Shown here one piece after another: positions 8,650-17,098 of a DNA stretch of 64,000 bases. Below the pieces are notes generated by a model. It was not told where the DNA came from. It searched no databases and was given only the letters and a program-made list of their open reading frames with translations. The stretch is from RYN-230 sp963834515 (GTDB lineage: Bacteria; Actinomycetota; Actinomycetes; Streptosporangiales; Streptosporangiaceae): positions 1,488,001 through 1,552,000 of the forward strand of contig CAWICB010000007.1 in NCBI GenBank assembly GCA_963834515.1, in the 5' to 3' direction. Position numbers and translations under genes: made by a program. The first letter of the stretch is position 1, and each line of letters begins with the position of its first letter.

Positions 8650-9633
8650 ATGATCAGTCCTGGCCCGGGCCGGCCCGGTGCAGGCGGCGGCCAGCCGCTG
8701 GTGATCGCGGTGGTGGTCACCTGGAACCGGCTGGAACTGCTGCGCGAATCGCTGGCCGCGGTGCTCGGCCAGACCCGGCCGCCAGACGCGGTGATCGTGG
8801 TGGACAACGCGTCCACGGACGGCACCGCGGCCGCGGTGCGCGATGGCTTCCCCGCTGCGCAGCTGGCCACGCTGCCGGTGAACACCGGCGGAGCCGGGGG
8901 GTTCGCCTACGGCCTGGCCCTGGCCCTGGCCGGCCGGGCTGACCTGGTCTGGCTGATGGACGACGACACGGTGCCGGAGCCGGACGCGCTGCAGGCCCTG
9001 CTGGCGGCCCGGGACCGGGCCGGCCAGGCCGGGCGGCCGGCGCTGGTGGCCAGCCGGGTGGTGTGGACCGACGGCCGGGCACACCCGATGAACACGCCGC
9101 GGCCCCAGCCATTCGCCTCCGCCGCGGAGCGGCGCCGCGCGGCGGCGGCCGGCTGTGTGCCGATCCGCTCGGCGTCGTTCGTCTCCATCCTGGTGGACGC
9201 GGTGACGTGCCGGCAGCGCGGGCTCCCGCAGGCCGACTACTTCCTGTGGAACGATGACTTCGAGTTCACCACCCGGCTGCTCCGCGGCCACACCGGCTGG
9301 CTCTGCCCGGCCAGCGTGGTGGTGCACAAGACGGGGACGTTCGGCTCCACCGACGCGGACCCGGGACAGCGCTTCTTCTACGAGGTACGGAACAAGATCT
9401 GGACCCTGCGCGGCGGCGCGGCCCTGTCCCCCGCCGAGCGGGTCCTCTACGGAGGTGCGACGCTGCGCCGCTGGGCCCGCACGTTCGCCGGCTCAGCCGA
9501 CCGGGGCACGCTGCGGTCCTGCCTGGTCAAGGGGGTGGCCGCGGGCCTGCGGACCCGGCCGCGGCCGACCGCGGAGGTGCTGGCCGCGGCCGGGGCGAAG
9601 CTGCCCGCCACGGACGCTCCCGCCGTGCGGTGA
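8650..9633 (+). CDS. GlfT1-like galactofuranosyltransferase (GT2)
   Basis: This 327-residue GT-A protein has VVVTWNRLELL at the N-terminus, VIVVDNASTDGT, the NTGGAGGFAYGL segment, the metal motif WLMDDDT and the acceptor-side motif WNDDFEF. NTGGAGGF followed by a DDD triad resembles mycobacterial GlfT1, which adds the first galactofuranoses to the decaprenyl-linked disaccharide before GlfT2 extends the chain. With glf and glfT2 in the adjacent divergent operon this assignment is reasonable, but rhamnosyltransferases of the same family look similar. ATG 8650 follows the preceding stop by one base. Confidence 0.65.
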   Translation: MISPGPGRPGAGGGQPLVIAVVVTWNRLELLRESLAAVLGQTRPPDAVIVVDNASTDGTAAAVRDGFPAAQLATLPVNTGGAGGFAYGLALALAGRADLVWLMDDDTVPEPDALQALLAARDRAGQAGRPALVASRVVWTDGRAHPMNTPRPQPFASAAERRRAAAAGCVPIRSASFVSILVDAVTCRQRGLPQADYFLWNDDFEFTTRLLRGHTGWLCPASVVVHKTGTFGSTDADPGQRFFYEVRNKIWTLRGGAALSPAERVLYGGATLRRWARTFAGSADRGTLRSCLVKGVAAGLRTRPRPTAEVLAAAGAKLPATDAPAVR

Positions 9634-9788
9634 AGGCGGAAAGCCACGCCGCCTGGGCCCAGGACGGCCGGCTGCGCATCGAGTAGCCGCGACACCCCGG
9701 GACCGGTTCGGTCTGGCCACGGCTAACCGCTGGTCAAGGAGCGGTATAGCGTCTGCCGAGAGCGCACTCGGGGCGGAGGTTGCCGGAC

Positions 9789-10040
9789 ATGCTGCTTGGG
9801 CGCGGACCGGAAACCACCCGTCTGGACGAGCTCATCAGCCAGGCCGCGGGCGGCCGTGGCGGGGCGCTCGTGATCGAGGGCGAGCCCGGAGTGGGCAAGA
9901 CAGCGCTGCTGGGTGAGGCGGCGCGGCGCGCATCGCGGCTGTCGGTGCTCCGGGTGGCCGGCGTGCAATCGGAGCTGGCGTTGCCTTGCGCCGCCCTGCA
10001 TCAGCTCTGTGCCCGGATGGTCGGGCGCCGGGACGGGTGA
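9789..10040 (+). pseudogene. LuxR-family (AAA) regulator, N-terminal remnant
   Basis: About 84 residues remain of a large LuxR-type regulator: LLGRGPETTRLDELI, then the Walker A motif GEPGVGKTALLGEAA, then the usual conserved segment ending ALHQLCARM. Intact members run to about 900 residues with a C-terminal helix-turn-helix. Here the frame stops at 10040 and no continuation is seen in any frame before the next gene. It is probably non-functional. The 150 bases between the GlfT1-like gene and this remnant show nothing else. Confidence 0.7.
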
Positions 10041-10070
10041 CGGAGGCCGCGCGGCCTGCGCCGGGCCGAG

Positions 10071-10297
10071 TTAGCTGCGCCCGCGCGCGAGCACCCGGCT
10101 ACCGCTCGCATGCTGGGGGCGGTAGGCGTGACCGGCCTCCAGCGCGGGTAGCTCGGCCACCTGAGCGGGCCGCGGAGTGTCCGTGACGTGCGGCTGTGCA
10201 CCGGTGTCCGGGCGCTTCAGCACCAGCCAGAGCGGGACTCCGGTCCAGACCACGAAGATCATCGCGGCCAGGGGATGTTCATCCAGAACCACTGCAT
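10071..10297 (-). pseudogene. Small one-helix membrane protein, frameshifted
   Basis: A good ribosome binding site (GAAGGAG) precedes ATG at 10297, which opens MQWFWMNIP and then hits TGA. Reading on one base out of phase, from about 10272 to the stop at 10071, gives LAAMIFVVWTGVPLWLVLKR and then a polar tail. Adding one C to the CCCC run near 10274 joins the halves into one protein of about 75 residues with a single membrane helix. It is either a one-base deletion or a sequence error. Function is unknown. The 250 bases from 10298 to 10549 hold nothing recognisable. Confidence 0.5.
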
Positions 10298-10549
10298 TTC
10301 GCTGCTCCTTCAGGCCGGGCGGCATAGCCAGGCCAGTCAGCGAGGCTTTGGGCAGGCCTGCCGGCCATGGCGTACTTCGCGGTTAGCCAAGCCGCCCGTG
10401 CTGACCGGTGAGGCGCTGACAACGCCAGCCTGGTCCAGCCCCGGGTGCTGTCGCGTCCGTGGAATGCCCAGTCACATCCGGTGCCCGCACTGGGGTCATC
10501 GATGGCCACGCCCAGCGCCCAGCGCCAGCGCCCAGCACGAGGCGCGAGG

Positions 10550-12184
10550 CTACTGCGGGTCGGCGACCGTCCCAGCGGGGTCCTCCGGGCGCCGGGCCCG
10601 GCGCAGGCCCAGCAGCACGGTGAGGCCGAGCAGCCCGGCCGGCGGCAGAGTGAACACGGCGGGTAGCTGGTAGCGCCAGGAGAACTCATACACGTCCGGG
10701 GCCAGCAGGATCACCACCCCGGTAAGCGTGAACAGCAGGCAGGCCAGCCCGGCCGCGCGCAGCCGCGGGCCAGCGGACGGCCGCCGGGCCAGCGCCAGCA
10801 CTGAGCCGGCCGCGCCGAGCACGGCCAGCACAGCGAACAGCGGTCCCGGGGTGTAGCCACCGTCCAGCTGATAGGACCGCAGGAACGCGGCGATGGGCCG
10901 GTTCACCTGGGCCGGCCCGCCGTAGGCGGGCTTGAGCGGCTTGAGGAACAGCCGGCCGAACAGCCTGACCTGCACGCCGACCACGATCGTGTGGTGCGGG
11001 CCCAGGGTGACCCAGTTCGGGTAGACCGGGTAGTGGGTCTGGAACTGCCAGCGCCACAGCGGCGTGGTGAACGGGTCCGAGGTCCGGGTCACTGCGAACA
11101 GCCGGAGCGAGTCGTCGGCCACCGAGCCGGCGATGCGCTCCGGCTGCTGGGCCCAGATCGCCGACGTGAGCTGGTTGGTCAGCGTGGTCCGGCTCGCCCC
11201 GGCCGGGATCGGGGCCGCGTGCAGCGGGGAGTACCTGGAGTGCTCCAGCCAGTCCGGGCCGAACGACTGCTGGTGCGGGGTCGGGCAGAGCGGCCGGACA
11301 TCGGCGGGCAGCTTCAGCGTGGCGCAGTCGGCCGCGGCCACCACCCGGCCCACGTCGCTCTGCCCGCGGGCCAGCCAGAAATGCCCGGTGGCGGCGTAGG
11401 AGATGGTGCAGTAGCCGATGATCGGCACCAGGAAGGCCACGATCAGCACACCCGCCGAGGCCAGCGCCCGGCGCAGCGCGGTGGCCGTGGCCAGCAGGTA
11501 GATCACAGCGGGCACGGCCAGCACCTCGCCGAGCTGGTGCACGGTGGCCGAAGCGCCGAGCAGCAGGCCGGCCGCGGCGGCCAGCCGGAGCGGCGGCGCC
11601 GGGCGCCACAGCAGCACGCACAGCCCGGCCACGACCAGCACCTCGAACCACACGTCTGGCATGATCATCTGCTCGATCTGCACCTGGTAGGCGTCGAGCA
11701 GCACCGGGGCCACGGCCAGCGCGGCCAGCCACCGGTTGAGGCCACGGCGCAGCAGCACCGCGTACAGGGCCGCGGCCATAGCCAGCCCGGCCAGATGCTG
11801 CACCACAACGACCGTGGTCAGATTCCCCACGGCCAGGATGGCCCGGAGGATGTACGTGTAGCCGACCGGGTCGGAGCCGGGCGACGCGCCGTACAGGTAT
11901 TTGAGTGTGTCCACGTAGATCAGCGCGGGCCGGTAGGCGAGCACGGCCAGCACCCGCAGCACCAGCCCGGCGGTGAGCAGCAGGGCGACCAGCCAGTGCC
12001 GCCGCAGCAGGCCCGGCGCGAGGGCCACCGCGGTGCGCAGCGAGCCTGCGGTGCGGCCCGGGACGCCAGCCTGCCCCGCGGGCTGCCCCGCGGACCTGGT
12101 GTCCTGGCCCGCGGTAGCCGCCGCGCCGCCGTTGCCCCCGGTGCCCGCCACGCCGCCCCGCGCGGCGAGATGCGGCTCGGTCAT
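10550..12184 (-). CDS. Multi-spanning membrane protein, GT-C-like
   Basis: This is a 544-residue membrane protein. A low-complexity cytoplasmic leader of about 55 residues is followed by about ten hydrophobic helices. After the first helix comes YRPALIYVDTLKYLYG, an acidic loop reminiscent of GT-C glycosyltransferases, and a large extracytoplasmic domain (about 280-440) precedes the last helices. No motif fixes a reaction. A lipid-linked sugar transferase of the cell envelope is the most likely role given the neighbouring galactan genes. The start is the ATG at 12184 directly before the leader. Confidence 0.55.
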   Translation of the reverse strand: MTEPHLAARGGVAGTGGNGGAAATAGQDTRSAGQPAGQAGVPGRTAGSLRTAVALAPGLLRRHWLVALLLTAGLVLRVLAVLAYRPALIYVDTLKYLYGASPGSDPVGYTYILRAILAVGNLTTVVVVQHLAGLAMAAALYAVLLRRGLNRWLAALAVAPVLLDAYQVQIEQMIMPDVWFEVLVVAGLCVLLWRPAPPLRLAAAAGLLLGASATVHQLGEVLAVPAVIYLLATATALRRALASAGVLIVAFLVPIIGYCTISYAATGHFWLARGQSDVGRVVAAADCATLKLPADVRPLCPTPHQQSFGPDWLEHSRYSPLHAAPIPAGASRTTLTNQLTSAIWAQQPERIAGSVADDSLRLFAVTRTSDPFTTPLWRWQFQTHYPVYPNWVTLGPHHTIVVGVQVRLFGRLFLKPLKPAYGGPAQVNRPIAAFLRSYQLDGGYTPGPLFAVLAVLGAAGSVLALARRPSAGPRLRAAGLACLLFTLTGVVILLAPDVYEFSWRYQLPAVFTLPPAGLLGLTVLLGLRRARRPEDPAGTVADPQ

Positions 12185-12369
12185 GCCACTGCGGGACGTA
12201 GCGGTGCCGCGCAGCGCTCAGCCGCCAGCCGCCGGCCGGGTTGGGCGGCGGCGCGCCCGAGTGCGCAGGACAGCATTCGTGGCTCCATTCATGGCGGGAG
12301 ACGAGATCAGCATCATCCCGTAACCTGCCGTCTCAGAAGCACCTCATCCTACTATTTGCCACCCCGCCG

Positions 12370-13074
12370 TCAGCCGGGCTGGGGCCAGTACAGCACGGTG
12401 GCGTCGTCGCGCAGCTTGGACCGCGGCCAGCGCACCCCGTCCGGGTCGGCGTCCTCCGCCGCGCGGACCCTGGTGATCAGCCCGGCCGGACCGTCCTCGC
12501 GCAGCAGGCCGGCCAGCTCCGGCCAGCTGATCAGGCCATACTCCTCCGCGATCCGGGTGGCACCGTCGCTGAGCAGGGCGATGGCCTGCAGCCCGTCCGG
12601 CGGCACGGTGGCGGTGCGGGCCTGCCCGGCGGCAGCCGGGCTGGTGCTGGCGGCCCGGTGCCGGTCGGTAAGGACCAGCGGCGCCCGGTCTTTCCCGTAA
12701 TCGGCCACGATGACCGAATCGGCCAGCGCGAGCGCCTCGAACCTGTCCGGTGTGGCCCGGACCGCGGTCACGGTGGACGCCGGGGTGAGCGGGTGGGCCA
12801 GATCGCACTGTCCGGCGTGGCTGTCCCGGACCTGCCCGATGGCCACGGCCAGCGCCTCCGCCAGCGGGACAGCCGGATCGGTACTGAGCTGCGCCAGCAG
12901 CACGCCGCCCAGGGCCCGCGCATACCAGGCCACCCCGTGCACGCAGCCAGTGCTGGCCGACCGCGGCGTGGTGGTACAGCCGTCCAGCAGCACCGCGGCC
13001 CCGGGCGCGGCCGCCGCGAAATCCTCGTTGGGCCAGCCCGGGGTGCCGGGCTCGGTGGCCAGCTCGACGCGCAT
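12370..13074 (-). CDS. PP2C-like protein phosphatase domain protein
   Basis: This 234-residue cytoplasmic protein has the sparse motifs of a PPM/PP2C-fold phosphatase: NEDFAAAAP near the N-terminus, the metal-binding AAVLLDG (about 28-34), ADSVIVAD in the centre, and IALLSDGATR (about 165-174), equivalent to the family's LCSDG motif. The C-terminal DDATVLYW matches the DDxT element. Such proteins dephosphorylate serine/threonine-phosphorylated partners, but some actinobacterial members are divergent and of unknown activity. It stands alone on the minus strand between a membrane protein gene and a LysR gene; the 185-bp gap upstream of the membrane protein gene is empty. Confidence 0.6.
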   Translation of the reverse strand: MRVELATEPGTPGWPNEDFAAAAPGAAVLLDGCTTTPRSASTGCVHGVAWYARALGGVLLAQLSTDPAVPLAEALAVAIGQVRDSHAGQCDLAHPLTPASTVTAVRATPDRFEALALADSVIVADYGKDRAPLVLTDRHRAASTSPAAAGQARTATVPPDGLQAIALLSDGATRIAEEYGLISWPELAGLLREDGPAGLITRVRAAEDADPDGVRWPRSKLRDDATVLYWPQPG

Positions 13075-13194
13075 CTGCCTCCGCCGCCAGTTCTGGGGAC
13101 GCGGGCCAGCCTACCGGCCGGGCGGCCACGGCCACGTGGCCGCCCGGTGAACGCTGCCGGCCCAGATCGCGCCGGCCCAGTGGCCGGGGCCTGG

Positions 13195-14079
13195 TCAGCT
13201 CGGGAACGCGCGGCGGCAGTAGGGCAGCAGGGCGCGCAGTGCCGGGCCGGGCTCGGCCGGCCAGACCAGGGCCAGCACCGCGGGCTGGCCGATGCCGTCG
13301 ATGGCCACCGGCACCAGCCCGCCCTGGCCGCGCTGGCGGTCCGCCATCGACGCGGACAGGATGGCCACCCCGAGGCCCCGCCGGGCCAGGTCGGCGACCG
13401 CATCCGGCGCGCTGGCCTGCAGCGCGATCTCCGGCCGCAGCCCGGCGGCGGCACAGCCCTGGTCGAACACGGCCCGCACCCCGGTCCCCGCGGGCAGGCT
13501 CACCACCGGGTACGTGGCCACGTCGGCCAGCGCCGCCCGCGGCTGCCCGGCCAGCGGGTGACCGGGCGGCACCGCCGCGACCAGCGGCTCGCTGATGATC
13601 TGCAGCGAGTCCAGGCCGTCGGGCGGTGCGCCCGCCGCGCCGATCAGGGCCAGGTCCGCCTGGCCCGCCCGGACCTGGCCGGTGAGCCAGTCGGAGTTGC
13701 CCTCGGCCAGCGTGATCTCGATGCCGGGGTGGGCGCGGTGGAACCCGGCCAGCGCGTCGAACAGCGGGGTGACCGTGCACGCCGTCACCATGCCGATCAC
13801 CAGCCGGCCCCGGAGCAGCCCGGTCACTTCGCCCACCGCCTGGCGGACCGCGCCGGCCGCGGCCAGCGCGGCCCGGGCCCGCGGCAGGGCGGCCTGCCCG
13901 GCCGGGGTCAGGCTGGCCGACCGGCCGGACCGGTCGATCAGCGCCGCGCCCAGATCGTGCTCCAGCTGCCGGATCTGGGCGCTGACCCCGGACTGGCTGA
14001 TGTGCACGCGCTGCGCCGCGCGGGTGAAGTTGGCCTCCTCGGCCACGGCCACGAAGTACTCCAGCTGCCTCAGCTCCAT
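13195..14079 (-). CDS. LysR-family transcriptional regulator
   Basis: The 294-residue product has the N-terminal winged helix-turn-helix of LysR proteins (MELRQLEYFVAVAEEANFT, then AAQRVHISQSGVSAQIRQLE) and a C-terminal effector-binding domain from about residue 90. ATG 14079 is preferred over GTG 14085 because MELRQL is the usual LysR beginning. A CATAAC-N11-GTTATG inverted repeat covers the start codon, so it probably autoregulates and controls the divergent SnoaL-like gene. A scrambled copy of parts of this gene lies at 16908-16987. Confidence 0.9.
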   Translation of the reverse strand: MELRQLEYFVAVAEEANFTRAAQRVHISQSGVSAQIRQLEHDLGAALIDRSGRSASLTPAGQAALPRARAALAAAGAVRQAVGEVTGLLRGRLVIGMVTACTVTPLFDALAGFHRAHPGIEITLAEGNSDWLTGQVRAGQADLALIGAAGAPPDGLDSLQIISEPLVAAVPPGHPLAGQPRAALADVATYPVVSLPAGTGVRAVFDQGCAAAGLRPEIALQASAPDAVADLARRGLGVAILSASMADRQRGQGGLVPVAIDGIGQPAVLALVWPAEPGPALRALLPYCRRAFPS

Positions 14080-14099
14080 AACCACAGATTCTAGTTATG
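14077..14099. promoter_or_regulatory. LysR box (CATAAC-N11-GTTATG)
   Basis: A perfect 6-nt inverted repeat with an 11-nt spacer fits the T-N11-A consensus for LysR-type binding sites. It lies between the LysR gene and the divergent SnoaL-like gene and overlaps the LysR start codon, implying a repressive autoregulatory contact and probably leaderless or very short-leader transcription. Confidence 0.6.
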
Positions 14100-14209
14100 A
14101 GCAAAAGCATCTGTTGGACTTCTTGCGTGGCCTGGTTAAGGCTGGAACCGTAAGCAGACCGGAGCGGCCCGCCGGGCCGCCCCGCAAACACCGACCGGAA
14201 GGACGTACC

Positions 14210-14575
14210 GTGCCTGGCTACGAGAAAGCACGGCACCCGGAAGACCTGACCCGCTTGTTCGTGGCCCGGGCCAACCGCGGCGACGCGGCGGGCATCGCCG
14301 AGCTGTACGCGGAGAACGCGGTCATGGCCTACCCGCCCGGCGGGCAGACGGTAGGCCGCCCGGCCATCCGCGCCCTGTGGGAGAAGGTACTGGCCAGCGC
14401 GCCGCACTTCGAGCCGGAACCGCCACTGCCCACGCTGGTCAGCGGGGACATCGCGCTCACCAGCACGGTGGCCAGGGACGGCGCGGGCGGCCGGGCGCAG
14501 GTCGCGGTGCGGCAGCCGGACGGCAGCTGGCTGCGGCTGCTCGACCAGCCCGAGCTCATCCCGCCCGCGGGCTGA
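14210..14575 (+). CDS. SnoaL-like/NTF2-fold protein
   Basis: This is a 121-residue small protein of the nuclear transport factor 2 fold. The pattern LFVARANRGDAAGIAELYA, then GRPAIRALWEKVL, is the usual start of SnoaL-like domains, in which a conical cavity binds small ligands. GTG 14210 is preceded by CGGAAGGAC. It is divergent from the LysR gene across the LysR box and is therefore its likely target. Enzymatic activity, if any, cannot be read from the sequence. Confidence 0.75.
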   Translation: MPGYEKARHPEDLTRLFVARANRGDAAGIAELYAENAVMAYPPGGQTVGRPAIRALWEKVLASAPHFEPEPPLPTLVSGDIALTSTVARDGAGGRAQVAVRQPDGSWLRLLDQPELIPPAG

Positions 14576-14587
14576 GCGGGGCCCTCC

Positions 14588-15424
14588 TCACCGCGCGCCG
14601 AATGTGTCCGGATCCGGGCCGAACCGCTCGTTGCGGTTCAGCGCGCTGATCGCCTCGACGTCCTCACCGGACAGCTCGAAGCCGAAGATGTCGAAGTTCT
14701 CCCGGATCCGGGCCGGGGTCACCGACTTGGGGAAGATGATGTCGCCGCGCTCGATGTGCCAGCGCAGCACCACCTGGGCCGGGGTCTTGCCGACCCGGCT
14801 GGCGATCGACACGATCTCCGGGTCGTCCAGTACCCGGCCGCGGCCGATCGGTGACCACCCCTCCACCGCGATCTGGTGCTCGGCGCAGAACCGGCGCAGT
14901 TCGTCCTGGGTCAGGTAGGGATGCATCTCGATCTGGTTGACGGCGGGCGGGACCTCGGTCTCGGTGTGCAGCCGGCGCAGGTGGTGGGCCTGGAAGTTGG
15001 ACACCCCGATGGACCGGGCCCGGCCGTCGCGGTAGAACTCCTCCAGCGTCCGCCAGGTGGACACGAAGTCGCCGTCGTACCGGGTGGGCAGCGGCCAGTG
15101 GATCAGGAACAGGTCGAGGTAGTCGGAGCCGAGCGCCCCGAGTGACGCGTCGAACGCGCGGCGGGCGTCGTCGGGCCGGTGGGCGCCGTTGGCCAGCTTG
15201 CTGGTCACGAACACGTCCGCCCGGTCCAGGCCGGACTTGCGGATCGCCTCGCCGACCTCCTTCTCGTTGCCGTATCCCTCCGCCGTGTCGATGTGCCGGT
15301 AGCCAGCCTCCAGGGCCGCGCCGACCGCGGCCGCCGTCTGGTCCGGTTCGACCAGGAAGACGCCGAAGCCCAGCTGGGGGATGGCCTGGCCGTTGTTCAG
15401 CATGATCTCGGGTACCGCGCTCAC
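14588..15424 (-). CDS. Aldo/keto reductase
   Basis: This NADPH-dependent cytoplasmic carbonyl reductase has 278 residues and resembles 2,5-diketo-D-gluconate reductases. It shows the AKR signatures GYRHIDTAEGYGNEKEVGEA (catalytic Asp and Tyr), DLFLIHWPLP, IGVSNFQAHHL and the C-terminal IIFPKSV coenzyme-binding segment. GTG 15424 is preferred over ATG 15442 because GGAGGAG lies 7-13 nt upstream of it and would otherwise be coding. It converges with the SnoaL-like gene. The physiological substrate is unknown. Confidence 0.9.
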   Translation of the reverse strand: MSAVPEIMLNNGQAIPQLGFGVFLVEPDQTAAAVGAALEAGYRHIDTAEGYGNEKEVGEAIRKSGLDRADVFVTSKLANGAHRPDDARRAFDASLGALGSDYLDLFLIHWPLPTRYDGDFVSTWRTLEEFYRDGRARSIGVSNFQAHHLRRLHTETEVPPAVNQIEMHPYLTQDELRRFCAEHQIAVEGWSPIGRGRVLDDPEIVSIASRVGKTPAQVVLRWHIERGDIIFPKSVTPARIRENFDIFGFELSGEDVEAISALNRNERFGPDPDTFGAR

Positions 15425-15486
15425 GAGCTCTTTCTCCTCCACGGATGTGATTGCTATGCCCTATCCCCTGCCCGCTGGGCGCGGGT

Positions 15487-16542
15487 TCACCCCGGGCCGC
15501 GGGCCAGATCGACCACGGTCATCCCGGCCGCGGCGGGCGGCTGGCCCATCGCGGCCAGCGCCGGGCCGGCCTCGGCCAGCCCGATCACCCGGCCGGTCAG
15601 CCGGCCGGGCCGCAGCGTGCCGTCCGCGATCATGGCCAGCATGGCCGGGTAGTCGCAGGCCGGCATCCCGTGCGACCCGTAGATCTCCAGCTCCCGCGCG
15701 ATGACCAGGTCCATCGGCAGCGGCGCGGCCGCGTCGGCGCCGAGCAGCAGGCCGACCTGGACGTGCCGGCCCCGGCGGCGCAGGCTGCGTACCGAGCCGG
15801 CCGCGGTGGCCGGCGAGCCGAGCGTGTCCAGCGACACGTGCGCCCCGCCGCCGGCCTGGTCCTGGATCACCGCGGCCGGATCGGCGCCGGGCGCGCCCGC
15901 GTCGATGACCTGGTCCGCCCCGAGCTCGCGGGCCCGGTCCAGGGCCACCTGGGCCACGTCCACGGCGATGACCCGGGCGCCCAGCGCGGCGCCGATCAGC
16001 ACCGCGGACAGGCCGGCCCCGCCGCAGCCGTGCACGGCCAGGCAGTCGCCGGCCCGCACCCGGCCGTGCACGGTCAGCGCCCGGAACGCGGTGCCGAACC
16101 GGCAGCCCAGGCAGGCCGCGGTCACGAAGTCGACCGCGTCCGGCAGCGCGACCAGGTTCACGTCGGCGGCCGGGATGGCCACCTGCTCGGCGAACGACCC
16201 CGGCCCGGTGAAGCCGGGCTGGGTCTGCCGCGGGCACACCTGGGCCTGGCCAGCCCGGCAGTAGGCACAGCGGCCGCAGCCGCAGACGAACGGGACCGTG
16301 ACCCGGTCGCCGGGCCGCCACCGGGTCACCCCGGGCCCGGCCCGGGCCACCGTGCCGGCCATCTCGTGCCCCGGGATGTGCGGCAGCCGCACCGGGTCGT
16401 GGCCCATCCAGGCATGCCAGTCCGACCGGCAGACCCCGGTCGCGCCGACGTCGAGCACCACCCCGTCCGCGGGGCAGTCCGGCGCGGCCACGTCGGCCAG
16501 GGCAGGCATGACCCGGTAACCGGGGTAGACGACCGCCCGCAC
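15487..16542 (-). CDS. Zinc-dependent alcohol dehydrogenase
   Basis: This is a 351-residue medium-chain dehydrogenase. It has the catalytic zinc ligands in GVCRSDWHAW and PHIPGHEMAG, the structural zinc cluster CGCGRCAYCRAGQAQVC, and the Rossmann motif HGCGGAGLSAVLIG, so it should be an NAD(P)-dependent alcohol dehydrogenase. GTG 16542 has GAGGAG upstream. That leader and the first five codons are duplicated just downstream of intact lutC (20611-20647), and a lutC remnant lies directly upstream of this gene. I infer that it once followed lutC in the rhamnose/lactate operon. Its substrate might then be a short-chain alcohol or diol such as 1,2-propanediol. Confidence 0.9.
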   Translation of the reverse strand: MRAVVYPGYRVMPALADVAAPDCPADGVVLDVGATGVCRSDWHAWMGHDPVRLPHIPGHEMAGTVARAGPGVTRWRPGDRVTVPFVCGCGRCAYCRAGQAQVCPRQTQPGFTGPGSFAEQVAIPAADVNLVALPDAVDFVTAACLGCRFGTAFRALTVHGRVRAGDCLAVHGCGGAGLSAVLIGAALGARVIAVDVAQVALDRARELGADQVIDAGAPGADPAAVIQDQAGGGAHVSLDTLGSPATAAGSVRSLRRRGRHVQVGLLLGADAAAPLPMDLVIARELEIYGSHGMPACDYPAMLAMIADGTLRPGRLTGRVIGLAEAGPALAAMGQPPAAAGMTVVDLARGPG

Positions 16543-16566
16543 CAGCCGCTCCTCAGCCGCCGATCA
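16530..16566 (-). repeat. 37-bp duplicated junction, copy 1 (intact ADH side)
   Basis: This stretch carries the end of a lutC-like frame, the ribosome binding site and the first five codons of the alcohol dehydrogenase gene. It is identical but for one base to 20611-20647, where it follows intact lutC. The pair marks both edges of the inserted block. Confidence 0.8.
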
Positions 16567-16690
16567 GGCCACCGCGGCCCCGGTGATCACGCCGTCGAAC
16601 CCGTCCAGCTCCCGGGCCGGCAGCCCGTGGTCCACCACCAGCTCCACCCCGTCCAGCGGCCCCGGCAGGTCCAGGCCGGGCGGGACAGCC
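16557..16690 (-). pseudogene. lutC fragment with internal deletion
   Basis: On the minus strand this DNA matches intact lutC twice: the stop region (20636-20645) joined directly to the middle part (20898-21030), encoding GVELVVDHGLPARELDGF and neighbours. About 250 bp between them are missing. It has no start codon and is fused upstream to an unrelated fragment. It is a dead remnant beside the alcohol dehydrogenase. Confidence 0.8.
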
Positions 16691-16793
16691 AGCCGCTGTC
16701 CAGCTGGCCCCGCTGGTGGGCGGTGCGGGCGTCGAGGAGCCAGGCCGGCCGGAGCAGGCTGCCGACGTGCTCGGCGTGGTATTCCGTGGCCAT
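16690..16793 (-). pseudogene. MetE/UroD-like N-terminal fragment
   Basis: ATG 16793, with GAGGAG upstream, opens a frame beginning MATEYHAEHVGSLLRPAWLL, which resembles the N-terminus of cobalamin-independent methionine-synthase-like proteins (HVGSLLRP). After about 33 residues (to GQLD) it runs into the lutC fragment and loses the family pattern. It is a truncated remnant. Confidence 0.6.
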
Positions 16794-16907
16794 TGGGCAC
16801 TCCTCCGCGGCGGGCTCGCGATCCGGGTCCAACTCTTCCGCTCCCCGGTGCCGGGCGGCAACCGGTTGGCCGATGACGTCTGCCGCACGGCGGCGGGCCA
16901 GGCGGCG

Positions 16908-16987
16908 CGGGCCTGGTGAGCTGGGGAACGTGCGGCGGCAGTAGGGCAGCAGCGCGCGCAGCGCCGGGCCGGGCCCGCGGCAGGGCG
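16908..16987 (-). pseudogene. Fragments of the LysR gene
   Basis: About 60 bases match the 3' end of the LysR gene at 13190-13250 with a handful of differences, then jump to a short match with 13875-13893. The piece abuts the left end of the IS66-like element. It shows that duplicated neighbourhood DNA was reassembled here before or during the insertion. Confidence 0.6.
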
Positions 16988-17025
16988 GTAAGCATTCACA
17001 TCGCGCGCGCTGCGTAGCGAGCGGC
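16988..17025 (+). repeat. Left terminal inverted repeat of the IS66-like element
   Basis: It begins GTAAGCATTCA and continues with a GC-rich stretch resembling the right end (identical first 11 bases, about 75 % over the rest with small gaps). Confidence 0.6.
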
Positions 17026-17098
17026 AGCGTGGCCTGGTCTGGCTGATCTTTCTTGGGACGGCCAGGTTGACAGATGGCGGCCAGCTACCCTGGCCTGC

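Noticed and set aside
9626..9685. Short frame ending WAQDGRLRIE after the GlfT1-like gene as a gene remnant
   Set aside because: About 18 residues are too few to assign or to separate from chance.
12344..14407. A 687-codon open frame on the minus strand across the phosphatase and LysR genes
   Set aside because: It is an out-of-frame shadow rich in Arg, Gly, Pro and Ala. The two recognisable genes in other frames explain the DNA.
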